Translations under genes and position numbers: made by a program
Origin: Metridium senile
Lineage: Eukaryota > Cnidaria > Anthozoa > Actiniaria > Metridiidae
Length of the DNA stretch: 64,000 bases
NCBI GenBank assembly: GCA_949775045.1
Contig: OX459105.1
Coordinates: 13,667,227 to 13,731,226, forward strand
Direction: 5' to 3'
Notes under the pieces: generated by a model
The model's input: the letters and a program-made list of their open reading frames with translations, nothing else
The model's database searches: none
Told to the model about the DNA's origin: nothing
In this document: positions 46,901-54,444 of the stretch, one piece after another
How the letters are laid out: the number at the start of each line of letters is the position of its first letter
Numbering within the stretch: the first letter of the stretch is position 1

Positions 46901-49900
46901 TCACTGGATAAGAGTTATCCAGTGCATATAATTTAAATAGGTTTTTTGATAGGGATTTATCAGGTGGATAGCACTATTCATGCTTCGTACAAATGGCCCC
47001 AGCCGTTTATATTGTCTATAGTAGATACCTTGGTAAGTGACCTGACAATGCTTCTACACATATTGGCTGTTCTGCCAGAGTTAACCAAAACTCGCAGGCT
47101 TCAAGTGCTACTGTTTCATCTTTATCTTGTGTTCTTAACAACATATACTATAAAAAAAAAAAAACACAAACACTCACTTACTGCTTCAACAATAAAATTT
47201 TGAGTGAAAAATAGATACAACAATAGGAAAGCATGGTAGTGATATCACAAATTCTGATTTTCCTTATACTGGACCATTTCTTATAAAAATCTATAGGCAA
47301 TGTTTTCGCAATAATATGTACGTTTCTCAACATTCTTTTAGACAATATTACAGTTTCATAGTGTGTGTCTGTGTCATGCATCTGCAACTGATCTTTACTG
47401 TGTAATTACACAGGGTTCCCACTTATATGAAAAAGTAAAATTCCCCGACTTTTCCCTGACCAAAACCAATTTTTCAATGACCAAGTGGCCGTACACTTCT
47501 ATGTAGTCCTTTTAATGAAAAGTCAGGAACCTTTGGGAAGTTTCATTTAGAAGTGAAATTACATAATTATCACCAACAAATATTTGAGAATGATGACAGA
47601 AACTTTTCCCTGACTTTTTATTAAATTGCAAATTTCCCTGACCAAAATCAAATTTCCATGACCTTGAAAAAATGTCTAAATTCACTGACTTTTCCCTGAC
47701 CGTGGGAACCCTGCTACAGTGCGACTTCTGCACCCAGGGCCACCCAAACAAATTTCAAAATAGCTCATATTGTATATAGTACTTATAGATTTTACTACTT
47801 CATTGTTATTATTCATGAGCTTCTTCATTTTGATTGTCAAATACAAAAGGCAATTTTTGCAAGAAACCAATAGAGTGTCAACAGACAGAAATTCTGGTTA
47901 GATTACTAGTTGGCCTACCTCTACAATGTTGTTCATATGTGGAATCAGCTGGTCTGCTCTGACTTCCAGTAACATCACCAAGGCACGGCATACATTTTTT
48001 CTTACTTCAGGATCTTCATCTCCAGCTAATGCAAACAAGTTCTGGAGGATAAAAAAGAGAACAATATTGGTGACAAAGTAAATACTTAGTATTCCAGGGA
48101 AAATAATATTAATATTATTTTTTCTGGAACCATAAATAAATTAGTTTTTCACACTTGTGCCCAGTCCCTTGCTCGATATGGAAAAGACCAATTGTGCAAA
48201 GCTTAAAAAAATATGCTGCACAGTCTCAAGGGCAAAAGAAAAATCAAGCAATGACAATTTGCCCCCCCCCCCCCCATCAAATATCTAATGGTCCATGCCT
48301 AATTGAACTAGATGTTTATGTTGAGATTGACTATAACATAAGAATTGACATACCTCAATAAATGTTGTTATATGCACCATAAGGGCCTGTGTCCTGTTGA
48401 CGATAAACTGATTGACACATGCAATGGCATGAGACCTAAAAGAAAGAACAAAACATCTTATCAATGAAAATATAAATTATTTGTCTAAACAGACATGTAG
48501 AACATTCACAAACATATTTAATATAAATGGAAAGAATATCAATTACTTGTTAGAATGGACAAAGTAGTCAACAATAGTGAAAGATCAATGAATATTGGAT
48601 ATAACATTTAGAAATAGATTAAATTTGTTCATGTTTTCAGATGTTTTTAATTTTATTATGGCTATAGCTATAACATAATGACTATTTTATATCACTGCAT
48701 TGTATAGATCTTTAATAATTTTGTTTATTTTTTCCATATCTATTTTTAGTTGGTTTTATGTTATAGACTATTTGTGATGTATGCTGTCTGTTAAAAGATT
48801 GTTGTTATTATTATTATTATTATCATGTTGTTAGAGCCACATTAAGAAAAACAGATATATAATCAAAAGCCCCCTTGGTGACTTTGTGGATTGTTTGGAT
48901 AAACCTGGACTGCCTATGGTTACATGTGACAGATTGCAGGATTGCACCATCCTCGGGAACCCAGGGGTAATCTTCTGTCACTCGTTTCTCGCTCCCAAAT
49001 AAATACCCCTGGGAATGTAGTCTGTTGGAGCTTGTTCCAGAAGTCAAAATTCAAACTTACTTAATGACTTTCTTTGAATGGTTTTCTTGATTTTCATTGG
49101 TCGACCTAATAAGGTCTACCAATCAGGAAAGAGCTGAATTTTGACTTCTGGAACAAGCTCCAACAGACTACGCTCCCAGGGGTATTGATTCTGGAAGCGA
49201 GAAACGAGCGACATAGAAGATAACCCCTGGGTTCCCGAGGATGAGATTGCATTAATATTTTGTTGTGAAATTAGGATTAGCTATTTTTTTTTTCTATGAT
49301 TTATCCAATGAAAGATATCTTGTAAAATATCAAATGTGCTTCATTGTTGTTGTGGATATTTTTGTTTATTTATTTTTTTTTCTAGATTAATATGGCAATA
49401 TTTTCTGAAATTATTTGATATCGTCAGTACCTTATCTTTGGGCTGGCATGTCGGAAGAAGTTCAAGAACTTTGGTATTAATACATTTAGAGGTCTGTTGA
49501 GAGCATCACTGTCAAGTTGGTCAGCAGAGTCTTCACAGATTTTTTGTAGAGCTCCAAATGCACCCTGGGAGAATAGAGAACATTAGTACAATGAATCAGT
49601 AGAAAAAACATATCCCTCTTTAACTTTGTTACAGTGTTACCAATATCATTTTATTACCTATAGAAATTAGATGTTAAAATACATGCATGCAATTAGTACA
49701 ATGAATCAGTAGAAGAAACATATCCCTCTTTAACATTTGTTTCAGTGTTACCATTATCATTTTATTACCTATAGAAATTAGATAATGTTAAAATACATGC
49801 ATGCAATTAGTACAATGAATCAGTAGAAAAAACATATCCCTCTTTAACATTTGTTACAGTGTTACCAATATTATTTTATTAGAAACTAGATAATGTTGAC

Positions 49901-52900
49901 ATACATGCATGTAATAGAAGAACTTTGAATTCCTCATTATTAGCCTTAGCATCATTACAACAAGTATAAATCTCTTTTTGCACTTTTGCACTCTTAGAAA
50001 TTTGTTTAAATATCAAATTTTTATGTAGACTGATATCATAACGTTATGGAACTGGTAGATTGATATCATAACGTTATGGGACTAGTAGACTGATATCATA
50101 ACGTTATGGGACTAGTAGACTGACATCATAACGTTATGGGACTAGTAGACTGACATCATAACGTTATGGGACTAGTAGACTGACATCATAACGTTATGGG
50201 ACTAGTAGACTGACATCATAACGTTATGGGACTAGTAGACTGACATCATAACGTTATGGGACTAGTAGACTGTCAAAAGCATTTAACTGTCAATAACTGT
50301 CATTTTAGAAATTTGTGAAGAGTCTTTTTGCATCATATGAGCACATTATGGGAAAAGGAGGTTATCATCATTGAGAGAAAAATAGCATTAAATGCTTAAT
50401 TTATTGATTTTTTTTAGAAAATGTCATTTTTGACACTATATTTCCCCTTATATTGGGTAGTGCAAAAATGCAAAAACAGATTGAGACTTGTTTACCCTGC
50501 TTGGTACAGATTTCTCTCAAAAGAAAACTCTGCCCAGACCTGCTAGATATTTAATCAAGCATGCATGAAAGTATGACAACATTACAATGTTATTTAAATA
50601 TAATTTAAACAGCTGGTTAAACAGCTTTTGTGTACATGCTACACAATTTTTAACTGAGAGTATGTGAGGGCACCCCATAAATGTGGACCGTAACCTTAAG
50701 GCCGCACAAAAAAAGATGTTGAAACTAGAATATTCAGTCTGTTTTGTCCCAATATTTCTAGTTGATAAAGAGTATTGACAAATGAAGAGACTCTTTGAGG
50801 AGGTTAATTATCATTTATTAGAAAACAACTATAGAGTCACGAAAAAACAAATTTTGGCTTTTACAATTTTTGGTTACCAATTGCGATGGCAATCACAAAA
50901 GACATTCACACACCAAATTTGGAGAGAATCGGTCAAATATCAGCTGAGATATGGCCACTTGAATACATAATTTCCCCATACAAATCACTGTAATTTACCG
51001 AAAATACAGTGATTTGTATGGGAAAATTATATATTCAAGTGGCTATATCTCAGCTGCAATAGACCTCTTTCCCTTCCTTGTTTGTTATCCCATTTCAGAC
51101 AATGTGATGCTACCCTTGGGAATTGTTTTTTCACATGTTAATGTTATAACACGTTCATCATAAAAGAACAATTTTTAAGGGAATGACACATGGTCTGAAA
51201 TGGGCAATTTGCATACGGGGGTAAAGAGGTCTATTTGACGAATTCCGGTCAAATTTGCTGTATGAGCGTATTTTTTGATTGCCTATTAAAATCTAGAACC
51301 AAAAATATGATTTAGTGAAAATATGATTTTATGACATCATCACTTGAGTACTCTCATGCTTTCTGATTGACCAAGGTGATGGCTTCATAAAAGCACACAG
51401 CATGAGTGTTTGCAGGTTCATCAAATATGACAATTAAGGAATGGTCAATGCTTAGCTTGTGTAAATCTACTTATGGATGAACACATATAATTGGGAGAGC
51501 AAGAAGATAGCGTAAGAGTTGCTTGAGAGGAATAGGCCTTTTGCAACAATAGGTCATGTGACCCTACCCCTTTTAAATCAAGCAGCTGTGTCAAAATGAA
51601 CATCAGCTCATAAAATGTAACACAAGGGAAATGGCAGTAAATTAAAAATTCAATAATTTATTATGATTTGTATGGAAAACCTGCTCTGGATTGCAAGCTT
51701 TGTCATCCAGTGGACATTTTCCATACAAATCCTTATAAAATATTGAATTTTATATTTAATGCTATTTCTCCTGAAGGTGCTCTTTTCAGTTTTGATGTTC
51801 ATTTGACAGTTCGATTTAAAAGGGGGTAGGGTCCTGTTGTAGCAAAAGGCCTATTGGGAGAGCAAGAAGATAGCGTAAGAGTTGCTTGAGAGGAATTAGT
51901 CAAGAGCAACACTAGCAACCTGACTGCTCTCCCAACTATTCAAGTGCATCCATAAATAGATTTACACACAGCTAAAGCATTGACCATTGCTTTTATAACA
52001 TAGGCAAAAAGTTATCAGAATGAAAACCTGTATATTTTGATCAAACCACATATTCTCATAAATTTGTGAACTTAATCAATCAAGTGACTTGTGTTATAGA
52101 ACAAATGGCTCAAATTTGTTTAGAAAAGCTTCTAGTAAGTTCTTCAGGGTATTTACACAATAGAAAATGTTTCTTGTGTATTTAGTTGATTTTTTTGTAT
52201 GCTCTCAAAAATGATCAACATTTTTTACAGTGTTACAAATTTCATTATATTACCTATCAAAAATGCAGATGAACTGGTTAATGTCCAATCAAAACTTGCC
52301 ATCGCATATCAGCAGGGTCCGAATAGAATTTTCCATGGACGCATGAATTTCCAAAAATGGTTGTCCAGCTGACGACCTAGATTTTTGCCAAAATGTTTTT
52401 TTTTTTCGAAGCAAAGGACTCGAAAATTTCCTAAAATTGATTTCAGGGTTTTTTTTTCCTGTTTTGAACTTCAAAAACTGCAAGATAAAAGAAAAACAGA
52501 GCCACATAGCATTCTTCGTCAGATCGCCCGCCATCTTGTTTTACCGCTGCCCATGGTGACTGCTGTGGGCATTTTGCCGCTGACCAACCATTTTTCAGTT
52601 CTTCTCGTTCGAAATTCCTTGTGGTCTTCAAAACAATTTTTCTTTTTAGGGACAACCAAATTTTCCTCTGGACGCCTAAATTCTCAAACATGGTTGTCCA
52701 CAGGACAACCTGTGTCAAAAGTTACTTTCGGACCCTGCATATAAGACACCAATGTGTAATTAAGGCTTTTTTTACTGCCGTCAATCAAATTATCAGTAAA
52801 AACTGATAAAGTAGCATTATTCTTTTACAAAGAAACATTGCCATTGTTGCAATAGATTTTCAGATAATAATTATCACTTACATTGCAAAGAGATTACAGC

Positions 52901-54193
52901 TACAATGTATAACATCATAACATCAATAGAATAATAATATTTTAGTGATAATAAATCAGGAAGTGGTTGTCAACAGCCAATCAACAACTAGCTACTTGAG
53001 ATGTTATAGGAAGGGTTTAAGGAATATTAAGTAAAAATGTCTTATAAAGATAAATACAATGTATAAAAATTATCAGTGTTCACTAAGATAAGTTAAAAAG
53101 ACATGATCTTCCTTATTAGTTCTGATATTATTTCATTTCACATAATTATTAAGCCATTTCAAGAAAAACATCAAAAAGATAATACTAAAATATTATTATA
53201 TAACTTACTTGCAGAAAAGTATATAAAAATATATAATATTTTTATTCAGTGTTGAATTATATATATTTTATATACTAAAATGTAATATTTGAATGACAAA
53301 TAAGAAAACATTACTGTTGACTCAGTTAATGAAAGTCGATATCCATAAAAGCAAACGTTTGGATATTAAGGTGTAATGAATATGGCAAGATCAACTGAAA
53401 ACAATTATACAAAACCCCAAATTGAAACGGCGGCCATTTTGAATGGGAATTTTCAAATCGTTATATGATTTTGTTCTTACCTCGCAAACGTTGTAGTCTT
53501 CGCTGTCTAGCATTTGACATAAGGTAGGCAATAGCTGCTGCCAGTTAGTTAGATCACCTTTGGCCGATATGGTTGTGATGAGTATGCCGATAGTGGCGCG
53601 GATTAATGGCGATGGATCTCCAATAGCTTGCAGGCATTCTGATTTAATAAACTCTTTTACTTCGTCAGGGAAAGTGTGGTAGTGAGAACGAACATTATTC
53701 TTGAGGATAAGGCCAGAGAGGGACCGCGTTGGCTCATCTGAGACAGAGAGAATAGAGTTTAAATATAAGCAAGGAGAAATCGTTCGTTGGTTTGACAGGG
53801 TTATTGCTCAACCAAGATTTTGTCGTGTCTTACCTTCACTTTTTAACTTTGTTAACACAAATATTAGGTAGTTATTGAAGTCTGGGAATTGGTTTAGTGA
53901 TTCGAGTTTCTAGCAAGGCTGTCAAGGAAAGATTTAGGTATAGAAAATGGATATTATTTAAGCAAAATGGGTATAAAATGGCTCGATTAAACACGTGTGA
54001 GTTTGCTTGACCGCTACCAAAATCATCATCTAAAAAACCTCACACAAACTCACAACACACTCTAAATTTATGCTACTGGTAGAGGTAAGGATACTTGTTG
54101 CACTGCACGTTGTGTTTCTGTGTTAGGGCTTTGACTTTCCTTGAGTAAGAGTATAATTTGTTGGAGCCCGTCTTGATCCGGTTGCCACGCCAT
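28970..54193 (-). CDS. TNPO1: Transportin-1/2 (importin beta-2), nuclear import receptor
   Basis: Complete 24-exon gene, 884 codons. Exons in transcript order: 54193-54095, 53909-53834, 53737-53481, 49564-49431, 48435-48354, 48041-47919, 47147-47029, 46334-46274, 46009-45908, 45501-45447, 45284-45132, 39908-39835, 39064-38966, 38585-38533, 37821-37725, 36597-36328, 35994-35836, 35009-34922, 34014-33916, 32622-32527, 31569-31494, 30313-30214, 29582-29508, 29077-28970. All junctions are GT/AG and in phase. The product is a HEAT-repeat karyopherin that binds PY-NLS cargo and RanGTP. It aligns end to end with vertebrate transportin-1: [13 protein letters not shown] start, LKNNVRSH, the acidic loop (exons 9-10, ending [10 protein letters not shown]), [75 protein letters not shown] and the C-terminal LQVNYGV. 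Introns are repeat-rich, and intron 11 (39909-45131) contains a DIRS retrotransposon. TNPO1 versus TNPO2 cannot be assigned outside vertebrates. Confidence 0.98.
29977..30152. repeat. MITE family D, subfamily 2 (short)
   Basis: TACACCTATTTCAAAAAAGG at the left and TTTTTTTAAATAGGTGTA at the right, with GTTGTCATCGCCAAAAGCGAT inverted further in. In transportin intron 22, ending about 60 bases from exon 22. Confidence 0.8.
30660..30776 (-). repeat. Single dispersed copy of the ACTAGTATAGGCTG unit
   Basis: Read on the minus strand it gives GAGTAAACTAGTATAGGCTG, CGTCGGTGTTTGATATAAAC and AACACCGTAAAAAATGTTGA, then CTGACGTTTCGG. It is the same unit as the array at 16426-16921, but solitary. Confidence 0.75.
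31121..31390. repeat. Dispersed repeat with GAAATAGAAAAC motifs
   Basis: Inverted parts (AAGAAATAGAAAACTTGGAAG against TTTTCTATTTCTT; GGGAATTTTAAGAA against TTCTTAAAATTCC) suggest an old MITE. It is weakly related to 61060-61325. In transportin intron 22-21 sequence. Confidence 0.45.
31893..31966. repeat. Perfect short hairpin
   Basis: AAAAATAAGAGAGAATGTATGG is inverted as CCATACATTCTCTCTTATTTTT after a spacer of about 28 bases. In a transportin intron. Confidence 0.75.
32300..32460. repeat. GATGATGATAAAAATGAA minisatellite
   Basis: Four near-identical GATGATGATAAAAATGAA units followed by degenerate GATGAT sequence. It lies immediately after exon 20 of transportin in the intron. Confidence 0.85.
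32647..33106. repeat. 60-bp tandem array, about 7.5 copies
   Basis: Units contain CATGACCCCTACATTACTAT, CTGTTTGTTTACATGTTGAG and CCCAGAAAGATTTAAAATGC. Several consecutive units look identical. The array is in transportin intron 19, directly next to exon 20. Confidence 0.97.
33440..33632 (-). repeat. Dispersed CTCCTTGAAAACTCCTTAG repeat, copy 2
   Basis: Inverted relative of 3437-3745. Both have AAGGGCACTTGAAAAGCCCT, TTCTAGTATTGCAAATTAAA and GTGCTACTCCTTAAACTCCT. It lies in transportin intron 19. Confidence 0.6.
34082..34216 (-). repeat. Degenerate solitary copy of the ACTAGTATAGGCTG unit
   Basis: It contains the CTCGAAACATCAGTAAAG lead-in, CAACATTTTTTACAGTGTTA, ATCGTTTATATCAAACACTA and CTTATACTAGTTTACTC, the inverse of the unit in the array at 16426-16921. 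Confidence 0.65.
34663..34880. repeat. Inverted-repeat element with CTAGCTTTCGGATT motif
   Basis: TTCCACGTTAAATTAA, AATTTTATTCCTAGCTTTC and ATTTACAATCCAT near the left are inverted as ATGGATTGTAAATTTGAAAGC, TAGGAATAAAATT and TTTAACGTGGAGGAA on the right. In transportin intron 18. Confidence 0.75.
35249..35441. repeat. Long-stem palindrome
   Basis: AAATCAAAGTCAGTTTTCTA, GGGTCTGTACTGTAATCGAC and ATGATCAAAACT on the left are inverted on the right. The loop is GCAGTGAAACCCCTCGCTGC plus flanks. In transportin intron 17. Confidence 0.8.
35442..35815. repeat. (ATTCAGTC)/(ATTCATCC)n low-complexity tract
   Basis: Interspersed 4-base-periodic TCAG/TCAT units adjoining exon 17 of transportin. Open frames across it are artefacts. 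Confidence 0.85.
36163..36292. repeat. Half copy of the ACAGATTTAAATGGGAA element
   Basis: Matches the right half of 38727-38935: GTACAGATTTAAATGGGAAA twice, ATCAACACAATTTGCATAAG, and TCTGATTGGTTGATCT. It ends 36 bases from the donor end of transportin exon 16. Confidence 0.75.
37197..37470. repeat. Dispersed repeat, copy 1 (TTCTCTTGGCAGAATAATGG)
   Basis: It shares CAGCTGAGTTGATCGCCTTC, TTGTTGATTGAAATATAAT, TTCTCTTGGCAGAATAATGG and TTCAGATTGGTTGACC with 46045-46250. The class is unknown. In transportin intron 15. Confidence 0.65.
37560..37698. repeat. MITE family B, copy 2
   Basis: GGGTTGGTTGTATGAAACCT at the left and GCTTCGTACAACTGGCCCCT at the right, with GGATAAATCCCTATT in the middle. 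It ends 26 bases from the donor end of transportin exon 15 (37725). Confidence 0.75.
38727..38935. repeat. Full palindromic ACAGATTTAAATGGGAA element
   Basis: GTTCCCATTTAAATCTGTAC appears twice in tandem at the left and its inverse twice at the right. The stem continues through AAACACA and TTGATGTGTG-type sequence. A half copy lies at 36163-36292. Confidence 0.8.
40314..41480 (+). CDS. DIRS ORF1, gag-like protein
   Basis: 388 residues from an ATG. The product is hydrophilic and charged: the first third is Ser/Lys/Glu-rich, a central helical part (about residues 160-310) contains [16 protein letters not shown], and the C-terminus is Arg/Gln-rich ([17 protein letters not shown]), suitable for RNA binding. 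No zinc knuckle is seen. Its position before RT and its composition argue for a gag-like particle or RNA-binding role; no catalytic motif is recognised. It overlaps the ORF2 frame by about 90 bases. Confidence 0.8.
   Translation: MPNSVESVASTKTAEHSTLAEGGIQNKTAEKDLALPKPGDKSGSDKRRTSGSKGKGPKTPQGEKPSETISLDSLSGKIDKLTDIVGSVLPVVKELKTAYDEAMIEDEDDMNSQSSDGEAGDSTDALEPSTKRAKTDSTELGIVDSLLLEVTEDEQTSSALTEKIASLLNSVLSSGLNEQIAIARKEKIKRPENCKLLKVTKVNQEIWDIAQKSTKAMDHRLQKLQGLLIKGLIPIAELAGSVSASVESNSEMPDPNTIWDKLSSAVVLVAGANHTLNMCRRDLFKDDLDNDYKALCNNKHPVEGELFGEDFSERLKTVKESNKASKQLTKPHKEPYKRLEGQSSFRGNFLFHRRGRPQWGRSQRQRQRQPYSPEFQTKRNTGKVNKRK
41387..43615 (+). CDS. DIRS ORF2, reverse transcriptase - RNase H (- MT-like)
   Basis: Open frame of 742 codons. 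The RT domain spans roughly residues 115-335, with [26 protein letters not shown] (first catalytic Asp), [16 protein letters not shown] and the catalytic YLDD. RNase H follows at about 420-545, with [20 protein letters not shown] and [11 protein letters not shown] giving the D-E-D residues. The last part contains [16 protein letters not shown] and [14 protein letters not shown], a conserved tail in such elements that may correspond to the methyltransferase-like domain. The first in-frame AUG lies inside RT, so translation must start at a non-AUG codon or come from a -1 frameshift out of ORF1. It overlaps ORF3 by up to 480 bases. No internal stops are present and the catalytic residues are kept. 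Confidence 0.92.
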   Translation: MGPLPETETETTLLTRIPNQKEHRESKQKEVDLGSSTHVSYKSAQQVTSNSLLPDSNKDLIKKRPFSAGNIKCSIEHWKKLTSDRSILEAICGYKIDFIIQPTQFRVPRAIKCSSVEAANIDSQISLFLEKGIIIESSQEHEQFISTIFLREKKNGSFRMILNLKELNTWINYNHFKMDSIHTCIQLMKPHCFMGSVDLQDAYYSIPVHPAHQKYLKFAWQGKLYQFTCLAQGLASAPRLFTKIMKPVFATLRGKGHLSSSYLDDSFLVGSSYDECKANIRDTLDLLRALGFYPNEDKSVIKPTHKIQHLGFILDSIEMSVSISSEKLAKLIDIATLVLDSHRIRIRLVAKLIGHMVSCFPAVEYAELFYRQLEIDKSTALKEAKGNFDALITCSDRAISDIKWWIADAQRSKKSISHGPIALTMHTDASLLGWGATIGETTTGGEWSTMEKENHINLLELKAVLLGLQSLCNTLSNCHIKVLTDNTTAVAYLRNMGGSHSIPCNDMAREIWMWCRKHKIWISISHIPGVDNTIADKASRVFNDQTEWKLDETIFTHITNIFGCPDIDMFASRLNYQLLPYVAWRPDPQAIAIDAFTVDWSKYSLIYAFPPFSVISRVLQKIQMEQTEAIIVVPQWPTQPWYPHLIQMLVESPLILPKRDNLLHLPSKPDICHPLAGKLKLMACHLSGQPSKIREFHQLLRNLSSAHGEEVHKNNTGHTGTNGNVMLVKNLLIPFNLQLTKS
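43135..44427 (+). CDS. DIRS ORF3, tyrosine recombinase
   Basis: The open frame begins within ORF2 in a different frame (up to 430 residues). The true start is probably one of the later ATGs, such as the MANATL or MPSPSG positions. The core-binding part (about residues 115-190) includes [20 protein letters not shown]. The catalytic domain has an Arg in [11 protein letters not shown], the HxxR box in HSTRAAA, and a Tyr nucleophile in FHKFYNKH near the C-terminus, with a Trp in AASWSS. The enzyme would integrate the circular cDNA by recombination rather than with a DDE integrase. All key residues are present. Confidence 0.9.
   Translation: MATRPTSHRNRCFYCRLVEILTNLCIPSIQCYFKSFAKDPNGTNRSNYSGSTMANATLVSSSNSNVGGEPTDTSQEGQSPSSTIQTGHMPSPSGEAEAHGMSLIRSALKNQGISPAAQELILSSWRGGTQKQYRTYWNKWQCYACKKSFDPFQPPIDKVLDFLQQLYEQGLGYSGINTARSALSAITALENNVPIGKHPLVQRLVKGVFNCRPSLPRYHNTWDTNVVLNYLKTLPNVNEINLRQLTYKLVMLCALITGQRCQSIHFMNLNNMEKKHSSYCFNIDSLVKQSAPGRSQPVLVIPKFAADESLCAFTVLEEYIKRTEGIRCHEPQLFISTIKPFKRVSKDTIGRWIKTVMTLSGIDTSIYKPHSTRAAATSKANVCNVPITSIMAAASWSSDSTFHKFYNKHVNVTNDSYDQFGQAILWDATT
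44567..44680. other. Internal complementary region (circle-junction copy) of the DIRS element
   Basis: 44567-44602 is the reverse complement of the left end (40084-40119). 44600-44680 is the reverse complement of the right end (about 44808-44890). The two are fused at a single shared AAT. In the DIRS replication model this region templates completion of the termini. Confidence 0.85.
44921..45111. repeat. MITE family C (TACAGTGGAACCCC-type ends), copy 1
   Basis: Left end TACAGTGGCACCCTGTTAAA, right end GTTCCACTGTA. TAAATTTTATAGAAAATTTATG and GTCGGGACCTAAAAAACTGGCC lie inside. Close relatives occur at 62887-63077 and 63687-63841. CAGT-type ends beside TA suggest a Tc1/mariner-pogo MITE. It lies 20 bases from exon 11 of transportin (45132). 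Confidence 0.8.
45545..45830. repeat. GATGAT/GTTGAT-rich simple repeat
   Basis: Interrupted 3-base-periodic tract in the short transportin intron 9. Open frames through it on both strands are low-complexity artefacts. Confidence 0.85.
46045..46250. repeat. Dispersed repeat, copy 2 (TTCTCTTGGCAGAATAATGG)
   Basis: Same orientation and core as 37197-37470. It ends close to exon 8 of transportin. Confidence 0.65.
46867..47000. repeat. MITE family B, copy 3
   Basis: AGGGGCCAGTTGTATGAAGCC at the left is inverted at the right (GCTTCGTACAAATGGCCCC). GGATAAAGTTATTCACTGGA pairs with GGATAGCACTATTC. The right end is 29 bases from the donor end of exon 7 (47029). Confidence 0.8.
47411..47713. repeat. 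hAT-like MITE (CAGGGTTCCCAC ends)
   Basis: CAGGGTTCCCAC at the left, GTGGGAACCCTG at the right. The interior repeats GACTTTTCCCTGACC and related motifs in both orientations. The flanking octamers (TAATTACA / CTACAGTG) are not clear duplications. In transportin intron 6. Confidence 0.7.
47714..47875. repeat. Truncated TACAGTGCGACTTCTG MITE
   Basis: It begins CTACAGTGCGACTTCTG and GGCCACCCAAACAAATTTCA, like the complete element at 58619-58880, but the right end is not preserved. It abuts the hAT-like MITE at 47411-47713. Confidence 0.5.
48946..49247. repeat. ~300-bp palindromic element
   Basis: ATCCTCGGGAACCCAGGGGT at the left is inverted at the right, and the stem continues through CTGTTGGAGCTTGTTCCAGA, AGTCAAAATTCA and TCGACCTAATAAGGTCTACC near the centre. 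In transportin intron 4. Confidence 0.85.
49582..49915. repeat. Three tandem ~110-bp units
   Basis: Units start ATTAGTACAATGAATCAGTAG at 49582, 49692 and 49806. They contain AACATATCCCTCTTTAAC and AATACATGCATGCA. The array adjoins exon 4 of transportin. Confidence 0.9.
50025..50272. repeat. Eight 30-bp tandem units with a palindromic core
   Basis: The unit contains TGACATCATAACGTTATGGG and ACTAGTAGAC. ATAACGTTAT is a perfect 10-base palindrome and ACTAGT a second one. Units 3-8 appear identical. In transportin intron 3. Confidence 0.95.
50936..51258. repeat. Palindrome interrupted by a family A MITE
   Basis: GGTCAAATATCAGCTGAGATATGGCCACTTG and its inverse surround CCATACAAATCACTGTAATT. The right arm is broken after ATATCTCAGCTGCA by the MITE at 51059-51235 and resumes GAATTCCGGTCAAATT. 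Confidence 0.75.
51059..51235. repeat. MITE family A, full-length copy inserted in a palindrome
   Basis: The ends AATAGACCTCTTTCCC and GGTAAAGAGGTCTATT are both intact. The core runs in the same direction as at 1304-1466. Confidence 0.85.
51440..51988. repeat. Outer palindromic MITE carrying a nested element
   Basis: TGGTCAATGCTTAGCTTGTG and AAATCTACTTATGGATG near 51445-51480 are inverted near 51948-51985. The arms continue into GGGAGAGCA on the left and TGCTCTCCC on the right. The nested element and its flanking duplication lie at the centre. Confidence 0.75.
51534..51852. repeat. Nested MITE (AGGCCTTTTGCAACA ends) flanked by a 44-bp duplication
   Basis: AGGCCTTTTGCAACA at the left pairs with TGTTGTAGCAAAAGGCCT at the right, then GGTAGGGT-type, GATTTAAAAG and ATTTGTATGGAAAA motifs pair further in. 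The 44 bases at 51490-51533 are repeated exactly in direct orientation at 51853-51896. Confidence 0.85.
52313..52737. repeat. hAT-like MITE with imperfect 8-bp target duplication
   Basis: CAGGGTCCGAA at the left, TTCGGACCCTG at the right. The flanking octamers CATATCAG and CATATAAG match at seven of eight positions. Inside, TGGTTGTCCA, GGACGC and AAATTTC motifs are inverted. Open frames here are palindrome artefacts. In transportin intron 3. Confidence 0.8.
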
Positions 54194-54444
54194 TTTGATT
54201 TTTCTCCTGTTCTCCGACTCGACTGTCGCTCAGGCCCCTGGTCTCCCTCTCGGCCACCCCAAATGGCTTATTACGCATTCAGTCTTCTCTACCAATATCT
54301 GCCTAAAGCGCTAATTTCCTTTTGGTATTAAAGAAAAAATAGCTTTTAATCATGTTATTAAGCAACTTTAGTGCCATCTTAATGTATTGAAGCGGAAATG
54401 ACAAGAGATAAGAATATTCCGTGAGAATCGAAAGAAAAGAATGT

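Noticed and set aside
52289..52806. Overlapping open frames on both strands (up to 119 codons)
   Set aside because: They coincide with a hAT-like inverted-repeat element; inverted symmetry produces mirrored frames. No known domain.
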